64,000 nucleotides of DNA from Areca catechu (Eukaryota > Streptophyta > Magnoliopsida > Arecales > Arecaceae). The stretch lies in contig CM038039.1 in assembly GCA_021397845.1 (NCBI GenBank), positions 178,224,526 through 178,288,525 on the forward strand, read 5' to 3'. Below, piece by piece: positions 12,413-24,722 of this stretch. Below the pieces are notes generated by a model. The model saw only the letters and a list, made by a program, of their open reading frames with translations. It was not told the DNA's origin and ran no database searches. The number at the start of each line of letters is the position of its first letter. Within the stretch, counting starts at the first letter, position 1. Both the position numbers and the translations under genes were made by a program.

Positions 12413-14143
12413 GGTTTAACTATAAAAGTGTAGAAGATTGGGTTAGACTTTTGTACTTAAAAATAAAAAATATTTTAGAAACTTTAAGAAATAATTTAGA
12501 CTTCCACTAATTTCATGGATCTCACACATTGCCCCATGAAGATGTGAAAATCCCTATGCGATTAAGGTTTCTAGTGGGTGATACGATCCTACTGATATGC
12601 AGTACCCCACCATGCCTAGTTATTGGTAATAAGTTATACTGATAAGTAGATATCTCTTATCCAATGTAACTCATACTTGTTGCAGTGACTTGATCATTAA
12701 GTCATGAAACCTCACCATGCTTTGTTATTAGTCCAATCCTTAGTTAAGTACCCACCATTCATGCTTAGGTAAAGCATCATCGGGTCCTTCACCATGCTCG
12801 GTTATTGAGCCTAACCCCATCTATACCTAGCAGCACCTTATGATAAAATAGGGTCGTTACATCTTTTTGATGCAACTAAACCATTGTAACCAGTCGAGAA
12901 TAGTCAATACTAGTAGGACACCTATACACCTTCAAAGGTGGATGACCTAAGACTTAATATTAATGAAGAGGTTTGGATTTAGGTCTCTTCTAAATTAGTT
13001 AGTCCAGTCATATGTCGAACTAACTAGGTTTAGGTTAGCATAACCTCATGTTTGACAAAACTAGTTGGCATGGGTTAATTCAAATCAAAAGCAACCTAAT
13101 CAAAATCTTAATTTACCAAGTTGGCAAGGTAAGTTACATCCATGGGAGGATTCTACCATTTAAATCTCTTTTGTTAGATACCAACTAAGTAGGCCAGGTA
13201 AGAGTTAGCCCTAATTAATGTCCATGATTTGAACTTGTCTTAGACACCAATTGATGAATAAGAATTGATTAGGTCAACTTAATGACTCAGGGTCGCCACT
13301 AAGCCAAATTAGGACTTAATTGATCTATTCACATCAAATGTTAATTGATGTGACCAAACTACATCTAAGATCAATTTTGAGCCCCTTTGACCTAATCCTA
13401 ATCAATCATTGATTGGGTTCAGTCAACTGCTCAAAACCAAAATAGGATTCTAGCATGAGCTAATCAAAATAGGACTAATCAATCATTGATTAGTCCAATC
13501 ATATAGCCTAATCACTAGACCTAATTCAAAAACCTATACCCACATCTATGAAATAAAATTCAGAACCTAAATCAATTTTAGATTAGGTTTAATTTCAAGG
13601 AATTAATGATTTATGATCATTAATTATTGGTTTAGATCTAAACAGCAACTCATGCATCTCAAGCAATTTGTTTTAAATCAAACTAATTAAGTAACATATT
13701 ATCTAATTTATTTTATATATAAAACATGAACCTAATTACTTACCATGTTCTTCTTCATGGATCAAGTCCTAACTGACACCCCTACACACCATCGAAGACC
13801 CATTAAATGGGAAGAGAGGGTCTTTAAACATTATCGGCTCCTATGACCGGATGGCCATGGTGGTTGTACCCAATCCGAGTACTTGGCTAAATAAATTTTG
13901 ATTAATTAATTATAAAATTAATTTAATCATTTTTAGATTTAAATTATAAACATGATAGTTAGTCATATATCAAAAAACTTAGATCTAAACATATCAATAC
14001 TAGTTTCAAAAGCAATTTTTCAGAAACAACAAAACTTGTGATATTAAAACCTTTTCAATATTCACAAATTAGTTCAAATCCATTTAAATCCTTCAAATCT
14101 AAAAGGATTCAGATAATGACTTTATTCCAAATATATCAAAATG
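12413..14143 (-). other. P2 untranslated leader
   Basis: About 1.7 kb without ORFs, homologous in blocks to the P1 leader (5107-6900). Both have a block with TAGACACCAA near 13240 and 6010 and a promoter-proximal block with GAATGGGAAGAGA-like sequence near 13815 and 6755. A repeated CACCATGC(C/T)(T/C)(A/G)GTTATT-like phrase occurs near 12608, 12713 and 12792. The shared leader shows P1 and P2 are related families. Confidence 0.6.
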
Positions 14144-14157
14144 TGGCTCTGGTATCA
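14144..14157 (-). promoter_or_regulatory. P2 primer-binding site (tRNA-iMet type, two changes)
   Basis: On the minus strand this reads TGATACCAGAGCCA. The standard plant site complementary to initiator tRNA-Met is TGGTATCAGAGCCA, so there are two differences, both transitions. It lies directly inside the 5' LTR end at 14159, where first-strand cDNA synthesis would start. Confidence 0.75.
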
Positions 14158-14158
14158 C

Positions 14159-16426
14159 TATTAAGATTCAATTATAGATGATTAGCATGCAAAACTAGAT
14201 TCAAAATCCTAAATGCAACGAAAGCAAAGATCATGCAAAATAATTTTTATAAGCAGATTTAAAATTAAATCATAAATCATCTATTTAACCATCTAATATG
14301 CTAGAATAATAATAATATCATATCTAAAATCTTATAATATTATAAGATGAAGGATCCAATTACCTTGATCACTTAACTCTCTCTTCTTGTATCAGATTTG
14401 TCAGGATTCATCGGAGCCACGCACGTGCCCAGCCTTAACTAGTATCCAAATAGATCCTTCTTCACTAAATTACCAAGATCCCTAGATTATTAGATCTTTG
14501 CAGGTTTTTTTTCAAGCACAGAGATGGGCCTTCTTCTTCTAGCCTAAACTAAAACTAGCAGCCTTCTCTTCTTTTCTCTTAACAAATTAAATACCAAAAA
14601 AAAGTAATTTTCTAATATTTTTTTATAAAACTCTCTCCTTTTAGCTTTCTATAGATGTATTATACTCCAATTTTTATGAATAAAAAAAATTAAGTTGGAT
14701 TCTGGAAGGGATCTATGTCATAATTTAATTATGCATAGCCTAGTTTCTATGCATCTTATAAACCATGAAAAATCTCTAAAAAATGATCCTTAAAAATCTA
14801 GATAAAATTGGTTTATTATCTAATTTGATCAAACTTCAAATTTAAATAAGAGTCTAATTTTATCTAGTAGGAGAGAGAGAGTCCTAGATGAGAAAAAGGG
14901 GTGCCAAACTTGGTGCCTGTCTCTTCTCATCGCATGCACCAAGAGGAGGTGCGCATGCCTTCCTCTTAGTTTCTATGTAAGACAAAAGAGAGAGACCAAA
15001 TCAACCTGGTCTCCTAGCTACTGGTAAATTTTAACTAATTTTTGACTGAGTTTGAAACCTTTTTCATACCTGGATTCAACCAAAATCAAAAAAGCTATTT
15101 ACCCGATTTGACTAGGTCAAAAATTCAAGTTAAACTTGAATTATCAATCCAATTAACTTTAAATAAAGTTAATAATAATTAAATATAATTTAATTAAGTT
15201 AAATAATAAAATCAAAAATTATTATAATATTTATAAATAGGTCTATCAAGCTAAAATTAGCAAGTGCTGAAATTAGTAGGTGCTAATTTCAATTAGTGCC
15301 AAAATTAGCAGGTGTCAAAATTAGCAGATACTAAATATGTTACTCTTAAATAGATCAGTGCTCATGTTTAGGTTGACTCCTATTATATATGACCTCTCAA
15401 GTTCTATTCCATTTGGTAGTGAGACTTACTACAATCTCTATCATCGAATCATCAAAACTCTTATGATGGATTGAAATAATTTTAACTGAACCATAACTTG
15501 GATCGTTGATCTGAAAATGATCCTATTATGCTCTCACAATCCACCAATGACATCTAAATGTATGTAGTGGCAACCTAGTACAATAGAAATGAACCCCTAT
15601 GTGTAGCTACTATATAATCAAACTCCTTTATCAAATTTTCTGACAAGATGCTGGTCATGGAAGCTCATCAAATTCTAGGTATTTATCATATGCCAAACCT
15701 AATTAGCTTGAGTCCAATTATGATTTTCATAAAAACTATTTTTCAGTATTACACTACAGTGGTCATAGATTCAAGGACTTAGCCAATTAGATTACATATG
15801 ATTATATCTTTTACTATTAAGGCCGATAGATCCTATATAATTGAACACCCTACTCCTACAGTGAAGCTACTGCAACCAATGAGTATCACAAGGTTTTGAA
15901 AGACTCGAGACCATATTTATGTGCACTGCCAAACCATAGCAACCTTGTTATGAGTAGCTAAGACATCATAGGTTATGAATTATTCACATAAAATAGCATT
16001 TGAGAAGTCACTAATGAGTGAGTAGACATCCTTGTGACTTCTCGAACTTGGTCATGCTTAGTGCCATTGTTCACTAACAACCACTTGCACTTTCACTCCA
16101 GTGTCTCTACACTATAGACTCAAGACTTGTCTACCCAGAAGGAAGGTGATCATGCATCAATCTTATGGATTGATCCCTATCGTTGTGATGATCCAATGAC
16201 TGAGAGCTTTTAGGAGGTAATCTATATGGCACATGTCTCAAATTCTCAACTTATAAGAATATGTGTCATTGTCTGTTAGCTTCATCGATGATTTTCAGAT
16301 ACATTAGATATGAATAAAAAGAATAAAATCTTATTTTATTGATTTCAATGAATTAAATACAAAATTAGGTTCTAGAAAAGTTATAATGCATCATGCTAAC
16401 TTTGCTTCTAGGGCAGACATCTAATA
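14159..16426 (-). repeat. P2 5' LTR
   Basis: Minus-strand LTR starting TATTAGATGTCTGCCCTAGAAG near 16426 and ending CTTAATA at 14159. The ends look like decayed TGTTAG...CTAACA termini. The start resembles a copia LTR class in which TGTTGGATG is followed by GCCCTAGAAG. It is about 2.27 kb, with a purine-pyrimidine-rich stretch near 14870 and direct repeats of AATTAGCA(A/G)GTGC near 15255-15330. The partner 3' LTR is outside the window. Confidence 0.72.
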
Positions 16427-16430
16427 GTAA

Positions 16431-16625
16431 GCAGGGCTCGCTGATTCCTTGGGGCATCGGAGTTAGCCTCGGCCATTATCCGCTCCAGGACTTCTGGCTG
16501 AGCACTTTGAGGGTGGTCGGCAGGGCTCGCTGATATATGGGGTATAGGAGTTGGCCTCTATCATTACCCACTCCAAGACTTCTGGCCAAGTGCCTTGAGG
16601 GTAGTTGGCAGGGCATGCTGATGCC
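16431..16625 (+). repeat. 88-89 bp tandem repeat, about 2.2 copies
   Basis: Units begin GCAGGGCTCGCTGAT at 16431 and 16520, and a third partial unit begins at 16608 with GCAGGGCATGCTGAT. Each full unit also holds CATTA(T/C)CC(G/A)CTCCA and ACTTCTGGC(T/C). It lies just outside the P2 LTR, at the 5' side of the Tat-like ORF, where Tat elements often carry tandem repeats in untranslated regions. Confidence 0.8.
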
Positions 16626-17244
16626 TTTAGCCAAATGCACTTGTCCGACCAACATAAAGCCTGTACCATCATGGGTCCTATGTGCCTGATTCGACCTTAT
16701 TTTTTACCAATATATATCTTCCTATTTCTTGTTCTTGGGTTTAACCAGGTCATGGAAGTATCTTAAAAAAGAAGGATTAGTGTCTTGCGAAACCTTACAT
16801 CAAAGGCATACTACCTTTGAGGCAGATCTGAATAGGCAACGTAATGATGTGCCTTGCCTTGCATTTCTTGATGATGCTTCACAAGGCATGCTGCTTTTAC
16901 TTATGGGTGACTTATGATAGTCTAATGTAGTGAGGATTTGCCACGTGGTGCTAGTTCAGTTCTCCGAAGCCTTCAAGGCCATCCACCTTAATTAAAAATA
17001 TGACACCACCTTTTCATGGTCTCTTCCATATTTTAAACTTGAGTCCTCTTAGAGCCTTTGGTTATCATTTCTAGCCTTGAGCACTAGCTTCCTTTTCACC
17101 TCTCATCGTCCTCCTTGGAGAGTTTGGTATCATTTATCTTCTACTCTTTCCAAACATTAAGTCAGTTATTTTTCTCTTATAGTAGTTTTCCTTTCATTTT
17201 AGGATTTGAGGTGAATGTTGAGCCCTAAAGACCATAGAAAGGGG
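16626..17244. other. Non-coding stretch before Tat-like ORF; nothing recognisable
   Basis: No credible coding or RNA signal. An open frame at 16729-16917 shows no family features. The stretch is probably part of the LTR or leader of the decayed Tat-like element T, but no LTR end, primer site or target duplication can be recognised. Confidence 0.4.
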
Positions 17245-20201
17245 ATGGCACCTAAGATGGAGGGGTCGAAAGGGTCGTGATGTCCTATGAAAAGAATGTG
17301 CTACACTGTCCACTACTAGCCTAGAGCTGTATCTATCTTTGGTTGATGGGGAGGATCTCTCCCTTATCTAAGTGCTCGAGCTAATGAAGCACATTTTGAC
17401 CATATAGCCATGTATGAAGAGGTGATCGAGGCCAAGCTTAGGTTACTACTTTTTCCCTTTGTCCTTGAGGTCCTCCATTTTTACAGGATCTTATTGTGCA
17501 TCTTGACTTTGAACTCCATCCAACATAATGTAGGGTTCCAGGTTCTCTACACCCTGCCAAAATCCAACTGACTCTTTCTTTGTTCTAGTACTTCTTTACC
17601 ACCTAGATTCACCATTATGCCAAATCATGGTGGTATCTTACTACTCAAAAGGGGGTAGAACCACTAATCGAAGGTGCTTTGAAGGGATGGAAGGATCACT
17701 TTTTGTTCATTATTGTCCTTCTTCAAATAGTGGGGTCTATTAAATTAGGGCCAACTAGACATATCCATCTTAGGTCTCCCAAAAATCAATAATGAAGAGG
17801 AAGTCTCTTCACAATCCTCAAAGCCTTTAAAGCACCTCGGTTGAAGTTCTTTTTATCAGTAGAGTCTCTTTATAAGGCGAGGCTCAACTAGCTTCTTGAA
17901 GGTGAATTTTAGGCTCCTTGGCTTATTAGAGGAGTCTCTTTGTAAAGCAAGCTCATCTAGCTTCTTGAAGGTGAATTTCTAGCTCCAGCCCCTTTCTACC
18001 GGCCATTATTTTAATGACTGATCGATCTTATTGATGTGTAGGTATGACTCTCAAATAGCTAGAATCACTAATGGGAAGGCCTCATTGTCTACTCCAAAAA
18101 GGATTAAAATTTCTTAACGCAAGTTGGCTAAGGTTGGTTCATCTGAGCCTACTCTTATGGTGGTTAAGGCTGTTCTTGATGTCTTCGATGTCCTGTCGAT
18201 ACCCACTCTACCATCGACTATACCACTCCCCCGATTGTTTTCTTCTACTTCTCTAGCCTAGGTTACCAAGAAGGCCATGCCTAGTTCCAAGCCTTTGGCT
18301 AGTGGTCTGGAGGATGCATTTCCATAAGATTGGAAAGAACTTTAAGACTTTCTTAAGAGTGCCCTATTCCCTGGGAGAGTAGAGTGAGTCCAGAATATGG
18401 ACTTTCAAGACTTGAGGCACCAGTGCATGCTGGCTCTTAAATAGGTACTTTTTCATCAACACTTGGTCTTCTTCCTTTGATATTTCATACTGATATTTGG
18501 CTAGATAAGTAATTCACTTCATCTCGGACTTGCTGAACCAAGATTTGGACAGCAAGAAGGCCCACAAGTAGTAGGATGAGAATGTCACTGAAGCTAGTTG
18601 AAAGGCCACAGCATTCCAAACTGAGGCCAAGAGCCTACAGAAAGCATTCGCTGACTCTGAAACTAGTCTAAGCACTGCATAGAGTAGCTTGGCTGAGGTG
18701 AATGCCAACATAGTATTGGCAAGAGCTGATTTGGAGATACAATAGAGAAGTAAAGGTTGCTATAAAAAAAATATAGGGTCTCCACAAACTTTGCCACTGA
18801 CATGGCCCACACGGTAGAAGAGTTCCAAGCATTGAAGGAGTTTTTTGTGCATTGGTCATATTCAGCCATGAGGATTTTGCGGAGAGCCATAAGCTCGGGA
18901 TGCTCGAGTGCTAGATCCAAGTTACTGAGCATCATCAGGAGCTAGACCTCTCCTTCTTAGATGAAGAGGGATCCAATGAGGAGCCTTTCGATGGGACTGC
19001 CGCACTGGATGCTCCAGTTAAAGTTGCCTCAGCCCTAGCACCTGAAGCCACTTCTGACGAGCCAATTACCTTTAAACCAATTGTTATTAAGTTGATCCCT
19101 TCTATGTTCTGAGCTACGGACAAGGCCACTCCTTCTGATCCTACTACTGTAGTTAAGCCGCCTACTTCCACTGATCCCAAGGAGGTTGGGAACTAAAACT
19201 TTGTGACTTCTATTTTTCTTTGAGCTTTGACTTTTCCATCTTTGTAATTTTTTTTTTGGGCATTACAAGAAAACATCTTTAAACATAATGGAATGTTATT
19301 TTTCTGTCTACTCATTGTGTTGTGCATTCATTAGTTGTGGCTCATCTTAGGATGTTACTTTGCCCTCGGAGGCATAGATGCTTGCCAAATGCCTCTGCAA
19401 GGTGGTCGATATATGGGCATATGTTTCAAAGTAGGAGGCTAAGACCGAGGCGACAAGTAAGAAGGCTATCGGCTAGAAGAAAAAGTTATTAATGATGCAA
19501 GAGGCATTAAAGAGGGCACATGAGGAAATTGACCACTTCCATTCAAAATGTGATGAATAAATTATTGAGAGGACTATGCTCAAAGAGGAACTGGGGAAGC
19601 TATCAAAGTAAACTTTTCAAGTGATCTAGGATGCCGGTGAAAAGGCAGTAAGGAGCAAGATCAGCTTTCATCTACTTATGGAGAGATCTCTGGTTTAAGA
19701 TCGATGCTCATGTCTAGGAGTGCTCACTAAAAGATCACTACTCAGTCGGTCAAACTTCAAGTTGAACTCCTTTGGGCCAGAGGGAAGATTTCTAGCCTTC
19801 ACTAGTCTTTAAAGGGAAAAGGCATAGTGGTCAGCTCAGAGATCTAGGGGCAACCTTTGGCTGTTGTCCCCTTATCAATCAGACCACCTCCAATGGAGTC
19901 ACACCCATCACTGCCCAGAGAGGGGACATGCCATGTCCTTGGCACTAGCACCATAAAGAGTTCCAGGACAAGATCATGGCATCAGTCAACACCATTTCAC
20001 AAATCTGATTGATGGTCCAATCACATAGTTGCCAACAATCAAGCCATTGATCTCGATCATGAGTCATCACCCGTATGGCCATCAATCTCCCTCAAAGGAG
20101 CATCGTCACATAGCTAGAGCTCAGGAAGTGCAAGAGAGCATGGCTAAGGAGGGATTGCTTTTCGATCAGGGCCATCTGGTGGTATATAGCAATTACAAGG
20201 A
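17245..20201 (+). pseudogene. Decayed Tat-type 'putative gypsy' ORF (PF04195-like), element T
   Basis: From an ATG at 17245 the frame reads MAPKMEGSKGS and, near 17411-17540, MYEEVIEAKLRLLLFPFVLE then VLHFYRILLCILTLNSIQHN. This resembles the plant 'putative gypsy type transposon' domain (YEEALxAGLRFPLHPFxxELLxFY...LxPNS) found in gag-like ORFs of Tat elements. A Lys/Glu-rich coiled-coil-like stretch follows near 19480-19610 (MMQEALKRAHEEIDHFHSKC). Dense stops and frameshifts make it an old relic. It ends where J inserted at 20202. Its pol and LTRs are not in the window. Confidence 0.6.
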
Positions 20202-21614
20202 TGATGGGGACATCAACAAGAAGGAAACATTTTGGACTAACTCACTTTGGTTTTGCAGCTAATATAGTCAAATCCAATAAAGGTCTTAAGCCCATGAAGC
20301 CAATCACTAAGCCTATGAAGCAATTCCAATTTTTTTGAAGCGAGCCCATGAGCCGACTCATGAAGGAAAGCCATATTACTCATGAGTCGACTCAACTCCA
20401 ATTCAAACATAACATAAGGCCACCTCTTCAAGCCCAATTCAAGCCATCTACTCAAGCTGAATTCAAGACATGATGCCATCTATTCACCTTTAATTGAAGC
20501 CCATTTCCATTCACATGGAGGACACCTCATCAAGCATCCTTGGGGGAGAATAAAGGACACTACATCAAGGAACCTATGGGGAACATGAAGTCACTATCCC
20601 CTATCCCAACAACCCTCCAACCAACTTGACATGTGGGATGCCACATCACATGACACCTAGGGTTCTACACCAGCAAAAGCAAGCCATGTCATTGCCACCT
20701 AGGTGTCACATGTCAAGTTGTTATAACCTTCTACCCATAAGTTGTTGTAAAACTAATTCTAGTTGGAACCATAAAACTAAAGGTTGTTAAATCCAACTAG
20801 AGTTAGCTAGACATAACCCTCCCTATCTCTCTCTCCTTGGCTGAACTACTTGGGTTAATGATGCCTATAAATAGGGCCTAAGCCCTCTCTTGTAGTTATT
20901 CAATTTTTGATTCAATGAAGAAAGGTTTCCTTCTTATTCTAGTTTCCTTGAGTTCTCTTGTGTGGAGTGAATGAGTTCTCTTTATTTTGAGTGTTTGAAG
21001 TTTGGTTCGAGAAGAGGGAAAGAGGCCCTTGGGTTTGTGTATGAAGGGTGGAATGCCCTTGTGTGTTTGAAGTGTGGAGTGCCCTTTATTTGATCCAAGA
21101 TCCAAGTCCAAGTTCTTCAAGATGCCAACCACTTTCCTTCCATCATCTCTTTGTTTCAATTCCAACTTGAATTCTCTTCCACACCTAATATTTGATTTTG
21201 TTGTATATTTTCTCTGGTTTTTCAAGTCCATGATGAAGGTCTCTAAGCCATGGACCAAGGTTAAGGTGAGTCCTAAAGGTAAGGAGTGCTAGTCTTAGGG
21301 TTTGGACATCAATCCTTCAGTGTTGAGAGCTTCCCTTCCACCATAATTTCTAGTCTTCATTGTTGGTAGGATAACCTCTTCTTGGCTCTTTAGATCTAAG
21401 ATTTGAAAGTATTTTGACCTAGTAGGAATGGTTTCTTAGTCATGAGATCGATTTTATATCATTTTGTAAGTAATTAGCCTCTTGCTTGGATGAAATTGTC
21501 TCCGTTATGATTAATTTTTATGCTTTAAATTCATTGCTCATCATGGGTAGCTAAGCATGCAAGGCACATCTCCATCCATCCATCTATTTCATTCATCATT
21601 TTTGTCCCGCATCA
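20202..21614 (+). repeat. J 5' LTR
   Basis: Begins TGATGGGGACATCAAC and ends TTGTCCCGCATCA, about 1.41 kb. U3 contains two Sal-type palindromic motifs near 20352 and 20384. A TATA box lies at 20866, followed about 40 bp downstream by CTTGTAGTTATT and an AATGAAG signal, as in the other LTRs of the group. Confidence 0.85.
20866..20874 (+). promoter_or_regulatory. TATA box of J LTR
   Basis: TATAAATAG preceded by GATGCC and followed by GGCCTAAGCCCTCTCTTGTAG. The same arrangement (TATA, short C-rich run, CTTGTA) appears in A, G and C LTRs. Confidence 0.65.
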
Positions 21615-21619
21615 ATTTT

Positions 21620-21631
21620 TGGTATCAGAGC
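21620..21631 (+). promoter_or_regulatory. J primer-binding site (tRNA-iMet)
   Basis: TGGTATCAGAGC, an exact match to the complement of the plant initiator tRNA-Met 3' end, 5 bp inside the LTR end. Confidence 0.9.
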
Positions 21632-23139
21632 TTATGGTTTACTAGGTCAAGTTGCTGAATTTTTGTTCCCTTTGTGTGTTTCTTACCTTCAAGTCCGAAA
21701 TTCAAATCCAAAATTTGAGATTTAAATTTTAAAACTTAAGATCTAAAATATTAACTCCAATATCTGAATGTTCCAATTTAAATTTTAATTTTTTAAGATT
21801 TTTAAATTTAAATTTTGAATTTTGAATCTAGTAAATTGGAGGTTTGCTGATTGCTGAAATTTCTATACTAGCACCAACCCGAGTTTTCCATGAATTTTAG
21901 TATTTTTTTAAAAGGAAAAAAAATTCAAAAATTTTTTTTTACTGCATTTTAGGAGTTTGGGATCTGAAATATAAAATTTTAAAAAATATTTTTTTTTGGA
22001 ATTTTTGGAGTTTAAAATTTGAATTTGTTGTTTCCTAGAAGCTGTTCAAATTCTATTTTTCCATCCCTTAAGTTTAATTTTCAAAGAAAATTCAAAAATA
22101 TTTTTTCTGTATTTAAAATTCAATATCTGAGATCTAGATGTCAAAATCTAATTATTTGCATTTAAATTTCAAATTTTAGAAGGGTTTTAAATTTGAAATT
22201 TGAATTTTGAATCAAGGTAGTTGGAAGTTTGTTAAGCTGCTGGAATCTTCTAGTAACCACTTCTCATAACAACTTCCCTAACCAAATTTTCAGATTTTTT
22301 GAATTAAAATATTAAAATCTGAGATCTTAACACTGAGATCTAACTAATCCACTTTTAATTTTGAATTTTAGGAAAATAAAAATTTAAATTTCAAATTTTC
22401 AAAACTAGTTAGTTGGAGGTTAGTAAAGAGGCTGAAATTTTTTTACAACAACTTTTACCTCCAAGGATGAATTTTTAAACCGTAATTTAAAATTTAAAAT
22501 TTAAAATTTGAGTTTTGAAATCAGGATTTCCATATCTATAATTTTTAATTTAAATTTTGAATTTTTGAAACTTTGAAATTTGGGTTTGACTCATATGTTT
22601 ATGCTAGTCTACATATCTTGTTAGCTAGTTGGTTGTTTGTGCATCCATTTCAAAATCATTTTAAGGGCATTCAATATTAGATATGGGAAGGAGGTAATTA
22701 CCTTTCCCTAGCCCACAACAACCATCCATCATTGTGCATTAACCTAAGCTTTAATATAAAAGTGAGTAGGAACTTAAAAACAAGGGATACCCACAAGTCG
22801 GGTTATAGTGCAAGATGAGGTAAAGTGCTATTTGAGTTTGTACTTACTCCTTGAAATTGGTGTCTAAGGCTAGAGGTCCAATAGCAAATGCCTTAAGTGG
22901 ACTCGGGGATTTTAATTAGGACCTTGCGAAAGTGAGGGGAGCCTCTCGCAACCCCACCTCTTACTTGGCCAGTGGACAGGATAATTGCATCCTTAATTAG
23001 TACCTAGTTAAATCCTGTATTATGAACTTCTAGGTCTAGGAGTCCTAGAAGCTAGGTTTGTACTGCTTGTTCATTGTACTGCATGTCTATTAGGTCAAGA
23101 GCTCTACACCAACAGTCCTACACTCAGTTTGGTTTATCC
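21632..23139 (+). other. J leader: AT-rich low-complexity stretch, then conserved leader block
   Basis: 21700-22600 is extremely A/T-rich with repeated AAATTTGAATTT-like phrases and no ORF. 22660-23110 is the leader block shared with A, G, H, E and C: TTTTAAGGGCATTCAATATTAG, then ACAACCATCCA, CACAAGTCGGGTTAT, GGTGTCTAAGGCTAGAGGTCC, TTAATTAGGACC and GGGGAGCCTC, in the same order. Confidence 0.75.
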
Positions 23140-23168
23140 ATGGAACCTAATCTTGAAATCTTTATTAT
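23140..23168 (+). pseudogene. J gag, first ten codons
   Basis: ATG at 23140 opens MEPNLEIFII and is interrupted by the S1 LTR at 23169. Position and sequence parallel the gag start of A at 28655. Confidence 0.6.
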
Positions 23169-24706
23169 TGCCAAGTAAGCAACCCAAGAGGGGGGGTGAA
23201 TTGGGTTTCTAAAAAATTAATTACAAGTATGTGAACAAATGCAATAAATAATTTAAATGCAAAGAGATGCAAGAGTAATGTGCTCTTAAAGAGTATGCAG
23301 CAGAAATTTAAATGCAATAAATATAAGAGCATGAGAGAGAGACAAATAATCACAAATACGAACTAAGGTATAGTGGTTTGGTGCTTTCCAAAGCACCTAT
23401 ATCCACTCCCCAAGGTCCACTTGGGAATTCACTATAATCTTCACCGATTATAGCCAATTAGTTTTTCGGGTTTACTAATCAAAATCCCTTTTAGTTTTTA
23501 CGAGAATCACCAAAAGAAACCTCTTGGTTTTCAAAAGCTAAACAATAACCTCCTTGGTTTTCAATTAGGCTTACCAAAAACCTCCTTGGTTTTTCAATAG
23601 GTTAACCAAAAACCTCCTTGGTTTTTTAATAGGCTGAATAAAAACCTTTACAATAGAGATAGAGTTAAAATAAAGCAACAAGAAATGCTTTCTTAATAAA
23701 AGCAGATATCACTTTGAAGCTTGGAGGAATTATTGTCTTCAACATGATGAAACCTTAATCAATGCTTAAGGATGTTGGACTTGAATGCTCTTGAAGGCTT
23801 TGAATGCTGTGAGACTTCTTTTTGGTTGAAGGTGGCTGCTCTCAATGAATTGGAGTGAATTCACTTGCTTTTTCTCTTTTTTTCTTTCTTTACTTGTTCC
23901 TCTTGTGTTTAGATTTGATTTGAATCACTTAAATACCATCCCAATGCCTCAAAGTCAGTTTATGATCGTTAGACACGAAAAACTATTTGTTGGGAGCCCA
24001 GAGGGCCGAGTTATGCATTTGAAAAATTAGCCGTTACTATTCTCAGAACTCCAATTGTCGACACTTCAAGCTGTGAGTCAACACTTAGGGTTGACACTTA
24101 AGTCCCATAAGTTGACACCTAGTTCAAAATTCTACATTGAGGCTCTCTGAAAATCTCAGGTGAGTCGACACTTTATCAGATGAGTCGACACTTGAGTCGA
24201 CACTTGATATCCATGTGTCGACATCTCAGGCAAGTCTTCAACTTCAGCATGTTCTGTAAGAAATTTTTCTCAGGCTATGAGCCGATCCTTGAGTCCACAC
24301 ATGAGTCGACACTTGTAGATCATGAGTCGATACATCACTCATGCCATCTGAAACTTTTTCTGCGTGCCGACTTGAGTCGATACTTGCACTACCATGAGTT
24401 GATACTTGATCTGTGAGTCGACACATTGAGTCAACACTTACTGAGAATTCTTCAAAAATCATTGAAGCTCTGCTGAAGCCTTTATATACTGAACTCTTTA
24501 TGTCTTTTCAAGCAATTTTCAAGTACTTAAGTCCATTTAAAATTGATATTTCATTCAAAGAGGGGGCTTTTTCATCATTTGACAAGCATTCCATTTTTGT
24601 TGAATTGAAGAGTAATTTTTTCTATTTAATACACTTCAAAGAATAGTTAGTACTCACTTATACTTAAGTATTTTGTTTATCATCAAAATCAATAACGAAG
24701 TCAACA
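23169..24706 (-). repeat. S1 3' LTR with GAGTCGACACTT array
   Basis: Minus-strand LTR starting TGTTGACTTCG at 24706 and ending in CTTGGCA at 23169, about 1.54 kb. Near the inner end the plus strand reads AACCCAAGAGGGGGGGTGAA, a phrase common at SIRE LTR ends. Between 24058 and 24440 there are about 16 variants of GAGTCGACACTTG. Between 23500 and 23650 a CCTCCTTGGTTTT phrase recurs at roughly 30-40 bp intervals. Confidence 0.82.
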
Positions 24707-24722
24707 ATCTCCCCCTTTTTGA
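24707..24722 (-). other. S1 polypurine tract
   Basis: Minus strand reads TCAAAAAGGGGGAGAT directly before TGTTGAC. This is the canonical SIRE/Maximus plus-strand primer and identifies the lineage and orientation. Confidence 0.88.

Larger units (their letters stand above)
8802..16426 (-). mobile_element. Ty1/copia retrotransposon P2, internally deleted, host of P1
   Basis: A minus-strand copia element seen from its 5' LTR (14159-16426) through primer-binding site, leader, gag, protease and integrase to a short RT fragment abutting P1. Most of RT is missing: integrase C-terminal sequence near 9010 passes directly into the RT C-terminus near 9000. It holds a solo LTR (I) in gag. The remainder (RNase H, 3' LTR) should lie beyond P1, outside the window. 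Confidence 0.82.
20202..23168 (+). mobile_element. Ty3/gypsy element J, 5' part only
   Basis: 5' LTR (20202-21614), tRNA-iMet primer site, long AT-rich leader and the first codons of gag, cut by the S1 LTR at 23169. The 5 bp outside the LTR are AAGGA; the right-hand copy is not visible. The gag start (MEPNLE) parallels that of A (MDPNMEN), which places J in the same group as A, G, H, E and C. Confidence 0.82.

Noticed and set aside
21700..22600. Possible matrix-attachment or origin region because of extreme A/T content
   Set aside because: It is the J leader. Composition alone does not support such a function and no supporting motif set was seen.
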